Assembly (NCBI GenBank): GCA_039030125.1
Contig: JBCCEV010000047.1
Coordinates: forward strand, 1 to 25,404
Reading direction: 5' to 3'
Source: JBCCEV01 sp039030125
GTDB lineage: Bacteria; Pseudomonadota; Gammaproteobacteria; Ga0077536
Length of the DNA: 25,404 nucleotides
Shown here: in pieces, positions 17,215 to 24,453 of the stretch
Layout: each line of letters starts with the position of its first letter
Position numbering within the stretch: the stretch's first letter is position 1
The notes under the pieces: model-generated
What the model saw: only the letters and a program-made list of their open reading frames with translations
What the model was told of the DNA's origin: nothing
Database searches by the model: none
Position numbers and translations under genes: made by a program

Positions 17215-17380
17215 TCGCCCCGACCACTTTTCACTTTGTAGATGCCGCGCTAACTGAGATGAGTGCGACTTTTTTGCCCGATGGAATAGCGGGCACCAAG
17301 GCTGCGATAGAGGTTTATACAGCAGCGGCATGCCGATTTTGAACGACGCCATCCGCGAGCACTACGGGTGGTGTTTTTTT
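17215..17380 (+). repeat. tRNA-Pro tail repeat, unit 2 (diverged)
   Basis: It starts with an exact copy of the tRNA 3' end, TCGCCCCGACCA, and goes on with CTTTTCAC where unit 1 has ATTTTCGC. A T6 run ends 49 bp after the CCA (50 bp in unit 1). GAGGTTTATA and CCGATTTTGAACGACG then appear at nearly the same offsets as their counterparts in unit 1. The rest has diverged. The hairpin ability before the T6 run is largely lost. No integrase gene or other mobile gene is nearby. Confidence 0.5.
17358..17380 (+). terminator. Probable intrinsic terminator
   Basis: Stem CACTA (17360-17364) / TGGTG (17369-17373), with one wobble pair and loop CGGG, is followed by T7 (17374-17380). It could be the final terminator of transcripts from the tRNA-Pro repeat region. 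Confidence 0.5.
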
Positions 17381-17409
17381 GTCGAGTGAGCGGCAATATC
17401 GGGGGTGCT

Positions 17410-17425
17410 TATTTCACGTGAAACG
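17410..17425 (+). promoter_or_regulatory. Near-consensus parS site (ParB-binding palindrome)
   Basis: TATTTCACGTGAAACG matches the chromosomal parS consensus TGTTTCACGTGAAACA at 14 of 16 positions, including the whole palindromic core TTTCACGTGAAA and the next C. It lies in non-coding DNA, 700 bp upstream of glmS. glmS is often near the replication origin, where parS sites cluster in many bacteria. No parA or parB gene is in the window. Confidence 0.55.
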
Positions 17426-17602
17426 AACCCTCAATAAAGAATGTGCTCGCCTTTCAATTTATCAGAGCGGGCCGGCCGCCGCCTTCAAGTGTGGGTTGAG
17501 ACTTCATAGCAATGAGCCATGCCGCCCGCGAGGCCTGCAAACGATAGCTTCGCATCTCCGATCGACCCATTTGCTACAATGCATCGTGCTAGTGTTTTGG
17601 TG

Positions 17603-18097
17603 ATGCCGATGGCGAGCAAATCCCCGCCACCGATTAGGGTATTTTTATTTCTTACCGCCTTGATGCTCGGCTGCAGCGGCGATAGGGATCCTCGTCAATT
17701 ATTCGTCGAGGGCGAGTTCGATCGGTCATTTTCAGCCTTTGAAGTTCTTGCCGATAAGGGGGATATCGAGGCCGCAAACTACTTGGGAATGCACTATTAC
17801 TTGGGATTCGGCACAGAGAAGGATTTCATCAAGGCCGCAGCTTGGTTCCACCGCGCCGCACTCTTGTCGCAGGCCAACGCGCAGCAAAACTTAGGCGTTT
17901 TGTACTTGCGTGGCTGGGGCGTTGAGCAAGATCTGATGCGGGCCTATGGATGGCTATTCAAGTCGTATCAGTTGGGGAACCAATCGGCGCTCCCGTACTT
18001 GCAAGTAATGTCTGATCAAATAACGCCAAACCATACCTTGAAAGCGCGCGAGTGGGTGGACGAACAAATTTCGCTCGGTAGCGCGGCCGAACTCTAA
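17603..18097 (+). CDS. Sel1-repeat lipoprotein
   Basis: A 164-residue protein if started at the ATG 17603 (another ATG at 17609 is equally possible; the frame is open to 17519 but the extra residues are not signal-like). A short basic region, then IRVFLFLTALMLGCSGDRDP, looks like a lipoprotein signal with the modified cysteine in LMLGC; the Met/Leu before GC is not the best lipobox, so this is probable, not certain. Two Sel1-type repeats follow: EAANYLGMHYYLGFGTEKDF with IKAAAWFHRAAL, and NAQQNLGVLYLRGWGVEQDL with MRAYGWLFKSYQLG. Sel1 repeats are alpha-helical protein-binding scaffolds. It ends 18 bp before glmS on the same strand; whether the two are co-transcribed or functionally linked is unknown. 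Confidence 0.75.
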   Translation: MPMASKSPPPIRVFLFLTALMLGCSGDRDPRQLFVEGEFDRSFSAFEVLADKGDIEAANYLGMHYYLGFGTEKDFIKAAAWFHRAALLSQANAQQNLGVLYLRGWGVEQDLMRAYGWLFKSYQLGNQSALPYLQVMSDQITPNHTLKAREWVDEQISLGSAAEL

Positions 18098-18115
18098 CCA
18101 GCGCGGAGCAAAACT

Positions 18116-19945
18116 ATGTGTGGGATTGTCGGAGCAATTGCCCAACGGGACGTGGCGCCGATCCTTCTCGAAGGTTTACGCCGGCTCGAATACCGAGGTT
18201 ATGATTCGGCGGGTTTGGCGGTGGTTCCCGATCCGTCAAACATCAGGCGTTTACGAGTCCAGGGTAAGGTTCAAGGGCTGAGTGATGCTTTGGACACCGA
18301 TCCTCATCCGGGTGGTCTTGGCATCGCGCATACTCGTTGGGCGACCCACGGAGAACCTTCAGAGCGCAACGCCCATCCGCACGTGTGCCGTGATCAAGTG
18401 GCGCTTGTCCATAACGGTATTATCGAGAACCACGAGGAGCTGCGAGCAAAGCAGATCGCCGCTGGTCATCAGTTCGGCTCGGAAACCGACACCGAAGTCG
18501 TGGTCAACGCCATTCACGATCATCTTAGCGATACCGGGAATTTGCTCAGTGCCGTGCAACGAGCGACGGCCGAGCTAGAGGGCGCGTACGCGCTGGGTGT
18601 TATCGCAAAGTCGAGCCCAGAAAATTTGGTGGTTGCTCGTCGGGGTAGCCCGCTAGTCATCGGCTTAGGAATCGGCGAAAACTTTGTTGCCTCCGATGTT
18701 TTCGCATTATTGCCGGTGACCCAAAGGTTTATTTTCCTCGAGGAAGGCGATGTTGCCGAAGTCACCCGGGACGGGGTGACGATTCTCGATGAGAACGGCG
18801 AGAAAGTTTCGCGGCCTGAGTCAGTGTCCGAGTTGAACGCTGAGGCGGCGGAGAAATCCGGATACCGGCATTTCATGCTGAAGGAAATTTTCATGCAGCC
18901 GGTCGCCGTGCAGGATACGCTGGCCGGACGGATCGAAAACGGCGGCGTCCCAGATGCCGTCTTTGGTGATGAAGCCAGTGAAATTTTTGACCAGATACAA
19001 GGGGTCACCATTGTCGCCTGCGGGACGAGCTATCACGCGGGTTTGATTGCCCGCTACTGGCTGGAGGGTTTGGCGGGGATCCCCTGTGATGTCGAAGTTG
19101 CCAGTGAGTTTCGCTACCGCGACCACGCGGTAAGCGAAAATCGTTTATTTGTGACGATTTCCCAATCGGGTGAAACGGCGGATACCCTAGCCGCGCTCAG
19201 AGTCGCAAAAGAAAAAGGATTTGCGCACTCCCTATCGATTTGTAATGTCCCCGAGAGCTCCCTGACCCGAGAATCTGAATTAGTGCTAATGACTCGCGCT
19301 GGCCCTGAGATTGGGGTGGCCTCGACGAAGGCCTTCACCACACAGCTTGTGGGCCTGATGCTTTTGGTGATCGCGCTGGGTAAACGTAAGGCGGTGGATG
19401 CCGAGCTCGAGGGTGAGCTGGTTCGCCAATTGGAGAGCCTGCCGGGCAAGATCAACGGGCTTCTGGAACTGAACGAACGTATTGCACAACTTTCCGAGCG
19501 ATTTATTCAAAAGGAACATGCGCTTTATCTAGGGCGTGGTTCGATGTATCCCGTGGCCATGGAGGGCGCATTAAAACTCAAAGAAATCTCCTATATTCAT
19601 GCCGAGGCGTATCCGGCCGGCGAGCTTAAGCATGGACCGCTTGCTTTGGTCGACGAAGCGATGCCGGTGATCGCGGTGGCGCCAAATAATGAGTTGGTCG
19701 AGAAACTTAAATCCAATCTCGAAGAAGTACGTGCGCGCGGGGGTGAGCTTTATCTATTTGCCGATAACAAGGTTGATGTTGGCCGTGCCGAAATTCAGAC
19801 GCTAAATGTGACTTCGGTGGAAGATCCCATCGCCCCAATTGCTTACACTGTACCGCTACAATTATTCGCATATCACGTTGCCGTTCTTAAGGGCGCGGAT
19901 GTGGATCAGCCTAGGAATTTGGCCAAGTCTGTCACGGTTGAATAG
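18116..19945 (+). CDS. glmS: Glutamine--fructose-6-phosphate aminotransferase (isomerising)
   Basis: A 609-residue enzyme, exactly the E. coli length. It makes glucosamine-6-phosphate, the committed precursor of UDP-GlcNAc for peptidoglycan, LPS and many exopolysaccharides. The catalytic N-terminal Cys follows the initiator Met (MCGIVGAIAQ). The glutaminase domain has RRLEYRGYDSAGLAVV, HTRWATHGEPSERNAHPH and HNGIIENHEELR. Two SIS isomerase domains follow: IVACGTSYHAGLIARYWLEG with TISQSGETADTLAALRVAKE, then LGRGSMYPVAMEGALKLKEI and AEAYPAGELKHGPLALVDE. The end DQPRNLAKSVTVE is standard. GGAG stands 8 bases before the ATG. No glmS ribozyme is expected in this group and none was seen. The next gene is a GlrR-like regulator; in enterics GlrR controls glmS indirectly through GlmY. 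Confidence 0.98.
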   Translation: MCGIVGAIAQRDVAPILLEGLRRLEYRGYDSAGLAVVPDPSNIRRLRVQGKVQGLSDALDTDPHPGGLGIAHTRWATHGEPSERNAHPHVCRDQVALVHNGIIENHEELRAKQIAAGHQFGSETDTEVVVNAIHDHLSDTGNLLSAVQRATAELEGAYALGVIAKSSPENLVVARRGSPLVIGLGIGENFVASDVFALLPVTQRFIFLEEGDVAEVTRDGVTILDENGEKVSRPESVSELNAEAAEKSGYRHFMLKEIFMQPVAVQDTLAGRIENGGVPDAVFGDEASEIFDQIQGVTIVACGTSYHAGLIARYWLEGLAGIPCDVEVASEFRYRDHAVSENRLFVTISQSGETADTLAALRVAKEKGFAHSLSICNVPESSLTRESELVLMTRAGPEIGVASTKAFTTQLVGLMLLVIALGKRKAVDAELEGELVRQLESLPGKINGLLELNERIAQLSERFIQKEHALYLGRGSMYPVAMEGALKLKEISYIHAEAYPAGELKHGPLALVDEAMPVIAVAPNNELVEKLKSNLEEVRARGGELYLFADNKVDVGRAEIQTLNVTSVEDPIAPIAYTVPLQLFAYHVAVLKGADVDQPRNLAKSVTVE

Positions 19946-19951
19946 CCTAGC

Positions 19952-19967
19952 TGGCACAACGCAGGCG
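19952..19967 (+). promoter_or_regulatory. Degenerate -24/-12-like sequence before the phosphorelay operon
   Basis: TGGCACAACGCAGGCG keeps the GG and GC dinucleotides of a sigma54 promoter at the correct 10-bp gap, but has AG where TT is expected before GC. Its first 11 bases are identical to the good sigma54 promoter at 24350. It may be a weak sigma54 promoter allowing the activator to regulate its own operon, or a coincidence. It lies 36 bp upstream of the activator start, so a transcript would have a 9-10 nt leader. Confidence 0.25.
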
Positions 19968-19987
19968 GTGACGTTAGAGGTTTAGGC

Positions 19988-21358
19988 ATGGCATTTTCAG
20001 ACGTGGTCGATGTCATGGAGGGTCGCGTGCTCGTCGTCGATGACGACGTCGACATGTTGAACCTCCTTTCGAACTGGCTATCGGGCGCCGGATTTGAGGC
20101 GCACACAGCTTCCGCGGGCGCAGAGGCGTTGAGCTCGATAAGCCAAGATCGACCCGATATTGTCGTCACCGATCTCTTCATGGAGGGCATGGATGGCCTT
20201 GAACTCGTCAGCGAGATTCATCGGGCCAACCCGCTCATGCCGGTGATTATGTTGAGCGGCCAGGCCAATATTCCCGACGCCGTGCGAGCGACCCATTTGG
20301 GCACTGCGGCGTTTTTGACCAAGCCGGTCGCCAAAGACGCGTTCTTGACCGAAGTTCAGCGACATATCCATCCGAGCGCGGGGACTTCTACGGACGGTTC
20401 GTTTGGGAAAAATTTAGTCTTCCAAAGTAGCGAAATGGCTGAACTGACCGAGCAGGCGATGCTGGTTGCCCAGGGTGATATTACGGTTTTTATTCATGGC
20501 GAAACTGGCACGGGCAAAGAGGTCTTGGCGCGCGCCATCCACGACGCAAGCCCGCGCAGCGGCCATCCTTTCATCGGTGTGAATTGCGGCGCGATTCCCG
20601 AGCAGTTATTGGAATCAGAGCTATTTGGTCATGAAAAAGGTGCCTTTACAGGTGCGAATACCAAACACGAGGGTTTATTTCTCGCCGCCGATGGCGGCAC
20701 TCTATTTCTCGATGAAATTGGCGACATGCCGTTGGGGTTGCAGGTCAAATTGCTTCGAGTACTTCAAGATTTTGAAGTAAGGCCGGTGGGATCGGTCCGC
20801 AGCGTGCCGATCAATGTGCGCATTGTATCGGCGACTCATAACAACTTAGAGCAACTGGTTGAAGCAGGGGAGTTCAGGGAAGATTTGTACTATCGCCTAA
20901 ACGTGGTGCCATTAACCATGCCGCGCCTCGCCCAGCGGCCTGAAGACATCCCATTGCTCGCCGAGCATTTCCTTACAGAATTGGCTGAGCGCGCAAAAGC
21001 AAAAAAGAAACGCTTCGCGCCTGAGGCGATTTCCTATCTGGCTGCCGCACAGTGGCCGGGAAATATTCGGCAGTTGCGCAACGTCGTTGAGCTTTGCCTG
21101 ACCCTGACGAAGGGCGACATTATTCCCCTGTCCATGGTGAAAACGGCGTTGCGCGATAAACCCGCGCAGATGAAGACGCCGAAGGATGCAAAGGCGGATT
21201 TTGAGAAGAATTACTTGGAGAGCGTTCTAAAGATCACCAACGGTAATGTCGCTAACGCGGCAAAGATTGCGGGAAGAAATCGCACCGAGTTTTATAAACT
21301 CTTGAATGCTTATGAATTGGATGCAGCGTCGTTTCGCGCACCAAAGGATGATAATTAA
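19988..21358 (+). CDS. GlrR-like sigma54-dependent response regulator
   Basis: A 456-residue NtrC-family activator (E. coli GlrR 444). Receiver domain (about 12-128): acidic pocket VVDDD at 16-20, phosphorylation site D62 in VVTDLFMEGMDG, and the switch region SGQANIPDAVRATHLGTAAF ending LTKP. AAA+ domain (about 140-375): Walker A GETGTGKE (171-178), the sigma54-contact loop GAFTGA (218-223), Walker B LFLDEIGD (239-246), and the arginine-finger region FREDLYYRLNVVPLTMPRL. The Fis-type DNA-binding helix-turn-helix at the end (LKITNGNVANAAKIAGRNRT followed by EFYKLL) closely resembles that of GlrR/QseF. AGAGG lies 7 bases before the ATG. It heads a three-gene operon with an HPt protein and a hybrid kinase. 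It probably acts at the sigma54 promoter at 24350 through the TGTC-N10-GACA site at 24180. Confidence 0.9.
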   Translation: MAFSDVVDVMEGRVLVVDDDVDMLNLLSNWLSGAGFEAHTASAGAEALSSISQDRPDIVVTDLFMEGMDGLELVSEIHRANPLMPVIMLSGQANIPDAVRATHLGTAAFLTKPVAKDAFLTEVQRHIHPSAGTSTDGSFGKNLVFQSSEMAELTEQAMLVAQGDITVFIHGETGTGKEVLARAIHDASPRSGHPFIGVNCGAIPEQLLESELFGHEKGAFTGANTKHEGLFLAADGGTLFLDEIGDMPLGLQVKLLRVLQDFEVRPVGSVRSVPINVRIVSATHNNLEQLVEAGEFREDLYYRLNVVPLTMPRLAQRPEDIPLLAEHFLTELAERAKAKKKRFAPEAISYLAAAQWPGNIRQLRNVVELCLTLTKGDIIPLSMVKTALRDKPAQMKTPKDAKADFEKNYLESVLKITNGNVANAAKIAGRNRTEFYKLLNAYELDAASFRAPKDDN

Positions 21359-21375
21359 TTCGCCGGGGTCGCGTT

Positions 21376-21687
21376 ATGAGTGATCAAGAAAAAATTGTGG
21401 TGCAAATTGATCCGGATATCATCGAACTCATTCCGGGTTTTCTCGACAACCGGAAAAACGACGTTACGCGCATCCGCGATTTGTTGGCGGCGAAGGATTT
21501 CGCTCAAATCAAGTTGCTCGGCCACAGCATGAAGGGCGCCGGCGGTGGTTACGGATTTGATGAAATCACCAGCATTGGCGCTGTCATCGAAAGTGCTGCG
21601 GACGCCGAAGACTCGGGCGGAATTTCCGACGGCGCTGACCGCCTCGAGAAATATCTCTCCCAAATCGAAGTGGTCGCCGAACAATAG
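21376..21687 (+). CDS. Stand-alone HPt phosphotransfer protein
   Basis: A 103-residue protein with the HPt fold signature. KLLGHSMKGAGGGYGFDEIT carries the phospho-accepting His50 in the H-S-x-K-G motif, with helices predicted on either side (about 13-40 and 55-100). There is no signal peptide or kinase domain. It lies 17 bp after the activator and 28 bp before the hybrid kinase. By family knowledge it would relay phosphate between the receiver domain of the kinase (D738) and that of the activator (D62), as LuxU does between LuxQ and LuxO. The partner assignment is inferred from gene order. Confidence 0.88.
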   Translation: MSDQEKIVVQIDPDIIELIPGFLDNRKNDVTRIRDLLAAKDFAQIKLLGHSMKGAGGGYGFDEITSIGAVIESAADAEDSGGISDGADRLEKYLSQIEVVAEQ

Positions 21688-21715
21688 CCAGGCGGGCGAC
21701 GCCAGGGAGCAGCTT

Positions 21716-24142
21716 ATGAGCGCCGTGAAGCACCCGTCTGCCGCATTACTTTACTTCGTGGCTGGTGCGCTCGGGATCTCGTTTTCGGTGGTATTGATCA
21801 TGCTCGCGTGGGACAACGCGTTAGAAAGCGAAACTCGCCAATTCGCCTACGACGCTGTCTCGCTTGATGATGCAGTCGCGAGCAATGTCCCGAATGCTTA
21901 TTCAATTATTGAAACGCTTTCGGGATTCGCGCCAACCAGCGCCACTGCACGCGAGCGATTTTCCAAAATCGCCGATCAAACGCTGGAAAAATTCAGCTAT
22001 ATCTCCGCGCTCGGCTATCTTGATGTCACTGATGGTGAGCAACCGCAACTTCGCATGGTCGCCAAACGCGATTACCTAGAGGATTCAGCGATCGAACAAT
22101 GGCGGCTGCTGTCGCCTCGCTTTATCGCCGAGTTGTATGAACAACCCCGCGCGGTTTTACCGAAGCATTTCGAAGATTTAGGGAATCGCCATCTGGCGCT
22201 CATGAAGGGTGTCGAAACCGAGGATGGTTCGCGTGGCGTGATGGTGTTGGCGTTGAACACCGCGACCATCATCGGCACGCGGATGGTCGATCCCAGCCTC
22301 GCGGTACAGCTCTACTCAGAATCGCCAGGACTCACAGGGCGGCGGATCGTTTACGCCTCGCAACCGGGCGAGAGCGACGCGTGGACGGTGAAAAACCTCT
22401 CGGAGACCTCGGTTGTGCAATTTGAACGTTTTTCGATTCGGCTGATCGTCAACAAGGGACTGCGATGGAGCGAAATCGACAAGGACCTGCTGTTCGTAGC
22501 GATGTTCTTAGGCCTTGGGGTGACACTGCTTCTGATTGCCTTGGCGCGCGCCAAGGAGATCCAGTCGCGAGAGCTTGAGGCGCGAAACCGCGTCATTGAA
22601 GAACAGGTCCATCAACAGACCAAAGAACTTGCGCAGGCGCGTGACCAAGCCGTTCAGGCATCGCTGGTCAAGTCAGAGTTCCTAGCAAGTATGAGTCACG
22701 AAATCCGCACACCGCTTAACGCGATTATCGGGATGGGCGAGCTACTCGGTGAGACCAAACTCGACGAGGAGCAGGACAACTACGTCGGGGTCTTCAAGAA
22801 TGCCGGAGAAGCGTTGCTCAGTTTGGTCAACGATATCCTGGATCTATCGAAAATTGAGGCCGGTCAGTTATCTCTCGAAGCAATTGAATTCGACATCGTC
22901 AAGACCATAGAGCAAGCGACAGAAATCCATGCCCTGAAAGCCGATGCGAAGGCAATCGATTTGGTATCAACGGTCGGACTTGCAGTACCGAGTCGAGTTG
23001 TTGGTGATCCGGGGCGGTTGCGCCAGGTCATCCTCAACCTGATCGGCAATGCCATTAAGTTTACTGAGCAAGGGGAAATTGTGACTCGCGCCGAAGTAAT
23101 CGACGCAGAGAAACATCGAAATCGCTTACGGATCAGCGTTAGCGATACGGGGATCGGTATCCCGGCGGATAAGCTTGAGTCGATCTTCGGATCGTTCACC
23201 CAAGTGGATTCATCAACGACCCGCAAATATGGCGGTACCGGCTTGGGTTTGGCGATTTCCAAGCACCTCGTCGAAATGATGAACGGCAATATTTGGGTGG
23301 AAAGTATCGTTGGTGAGGGTAGCCAATTCATCTTTGAAATCGATGTCGGGGCCGCCGAACCCCACGAGAGCGAGCTTCCGGAGCTTGGGTTGAATTCCGC
23401 ATTAGTGCAGATAGAGGGCGCTGGATTGAGGGCTGCCCTGATTAGCGAACTGAAAATCTTGAAGCTTGACGCTTTGGGGGTCGCATCCGCTGTGGAGCTT
23501 GTCGAGCACCTTCAGGCCAAAAACTTCGACGTGGTAATTTGCGAGGGCAGCGGCGCACAAACCTTGGCGGCCAATGACTTGGAGGTGGATCGCTGGATCC
23601 TTGTCGGGCGTGCCAGCGATATTGGCGCGGATGTGGCACTCTCATCGCAGCGCCGCCCCGCAGCCCATTTACTCAAACCGTTAAAACGCGAAGCCCTGCG
23701 AACCGCGCTGCAATCGAAACCGGCCCAGGTGGAACAACAGGCGCAGAGCGACACCGGTGCGCCGGCTGCTGAAGGTCGGCGGCTGCTTTTGGTCGAGGAT
23801 AATCCAGATAATCGAATGTTGATAAGGGCGTACCTTAAGAAAGAGCCTTACGTGATTGTTGAGGCAGAGAATGGCGAGGAAGCGATTGCCGAATTTCAGC
23901 AGCAGGATTTCGCCCTAGTGCTGATGGACGTGCAAATGCCGGTGATGGATGGTTATACCGCCACCCAGGCGATCCGTGCCTGGGAGCAAGAACAAGGTCG
24001 AGATCCCACCCCGATCTTCGCTTTAACGGCCAATGCCGTGAAAGAAGATATTGAAAAAAGTCTCGCCGCCGGTTGCACCGCCCACCTCACCAAACCCATA
24101 AAAAAACAGGTCCTGCTCGACGCGCTCATCGAACGGATCTAG
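21716..24142 (+). CDS. Membrane hybrid histidine kinase with degenerate and active receiver domains
   Basis: An 808-residue protein from the ATG 21716, preceded by AGGGAG at 6 bases; the longer frame from 21545 overlaps the HPt gene and is rejected. Order: TM1 (about 10-30), a periplasmic domain of about 220 residues that looks CHASE-like (tentative), TM2 (about 257-279, FVAMFLGLGVTLLLIALARA), a coiled coil, HisKA with phospho-site H328 in FLASMSHEIRTPLNAIIGMG, HATPase with N box ILNLIGNAIKFT and G boxes VSDTGIGIP and GTGLGLAIS, then a degenerate receiver (about 560-675), and a C-terminal receiver with D738 in ALVLMDVQMPVMDGYT and the conserved TKP lysine near the end. In the degenerate receiver the position of the phospho-Asp reads FDVVICEGSG, so Asp is missing, although LLKP is kept. 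Likely senses a periplasmic signal and feeds phosphate to the HPt protein upstream. Confidence 0.92.
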   Translation: MSAVKHPSAALLYFVAGALGISFSVVLIMLAWDNALESETRQFAYDAVSLDDAVASNVPNAYSIIETLSGFAPTSATARERFSKIADQTLEKFSYISALGYLDVTDGEQPQLRMVAKRDYLEDSAIEQWRLLSPRFIAELYEQPRAVLPKHFEDLGNRHLALMKGVETEDGSRGVMVLALNTATIIGTRMVDPSLAVQLYSESPGLTGRRIVYASQPGESDAWTVKNLSETSVVQFERFSIRLIVNKGLRWSEIDKDLLFVAMFLGLGVTLLLIALARAKEIQSRELEARNRVIEEQVHQQTKELAQARDQAVQASLVKSEFLASMSHEIRTPLNAIIGMGELLGETKLDEEQDNYVGVFKNAGEALLSLVNDILDLSKIEAGQLSLEAIEFDIVKTIEQATEIHALKADAKAIDLVSTVGLAVPSRVVGDPGRLRQVILNLIGNAIKFTEQGEIVTRAEVIDAEKHRNRLRISVSDTGIGIPADKLESIFGSFTQVDSSTTRKYGGTGLGLAISKHLVEMMNGNIWVESIVGEGSQFIFEIDVGAAEPHESELPELGLNSALVQIEGAGLRAALISELKILKLDALGVASAVELVEHLQAKNFDVVICEGSGAQTLAANDLEVDRWILVGRASDIGADVALSSQRRPAAHLLKPLKREALRTALQSKPAQVEQQAQSDTGAPAAEGRRLLLVEDNPDNRMLIRAYLKKEPYVIVEAENGEEAIAEFQQQDFALVLMDVQMPVMDGYTATQAIRAWEQEQGRDPTPIFALTANAVKEDIEKSLAAGCTAHLTKPIKKQVLLDALIERI

Positions 24143-24179
24143 CCTGGCGCAACGCATCTGTCGTTTCTATCTGAGGGGC

Positions 24180-24197
24180 TGTCGCCGCCAGGAGACA
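24180..24197 (+). promoter_or_regulatory. GlrR-type operator TGTC-N10-GACA
   Basis: TGTCGCCGCCAGGAGACA is an exact match to TGTC-N10-GACA, which, as I recall, is the binding sequence of GlrR upstream of glmY in enteric bacteria. Its centre is about 190 bp upstream of the predicted sigma54 start, a typical enhancer distance. A partial copy with the same left half (TGTC-N10-GAGG, 24159-24176) lies 21 bp upstream, that is two helical turns, so both would face the same side of the DNA. Confidence 0.6.
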
Positions 24198-24330
24198 TCT
24201 CGTAGAATTCACCGCGCTACAGGCGCGCCGTCACAAGCGGCATCCATCGAACGAGCCGCAACCGCGGTTTGATTCAAACGTCTGATAAATATACAAAAAT
24301 TGCGACTAGCCCACCCTTTCAGGCGGCCTT

Positions 24331-24343
24331 TATCCAATTATTA
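24331..24343 (+). promoter_or_regulatory. Possible IHF site
   Basis: TATCCAATTATTA matches the IHF consensus WATCAA-N4-TTR with one mismatch (C for A). It lies between the enhancer candidates and the -24 element, where IHF commonly bends sigma54 promoter DNA, but it is only about 7 bp from -24, closer than usual. Confidence 0.3.
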
Positions 24344-24349
24344 GCGTTC

Positions 24350-24365
24350 TGGCACAACGCTTGCA
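24350..24365 (+). promoter_or_regulatory. Sigma54 (-24/-12) promoter for the sugar transferase
   Basis: TGGCACAACGCTTGCA matches the consensus TGGCACG-N4-TTGCW at every defined position except the G after TGGCAC. GG and GC have the right spacing. Transcription should start near 24377, giving a leader of about 75 nt before the ATG at 24454. It is the best such site I noticed, and it directly follows the operon that encodes a sigma54 activator. Confidence 0.8.
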
Positions 24366-24453
24366 ATCCTCGTACTGACCAATGGCACCAAAGCAGCCAC
24401 AGCGAGTTGCGGTGCGATTGGGACACATCGGATAAGGGCAAGGAACAGAAGAA

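Larger units (their letters stand above)
24143..24453 (+). other. 311-bp regulatory region between the phosphorelay operon and the sugar transferase
   Basis: No gene is seen here. It holds, in order: an inverted repeat CCTGGCG (24143-24149) / CGCCAGG (24186-24192); a half-matching TGTC-N10-GAGG (24159-24176); a perfect TGTC-N10-GACA (24180-24197); a dyad GTTTGA-T-TCAAAC (24267-24279); an AT-rich stretch (24281-24301); an IHF-like site (24331-24343); the sigma54 promoter (24350-24365); and an untranslated leader of about 75 nt. No classic terminator follows the kinase gene. Confidence 0.6.
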
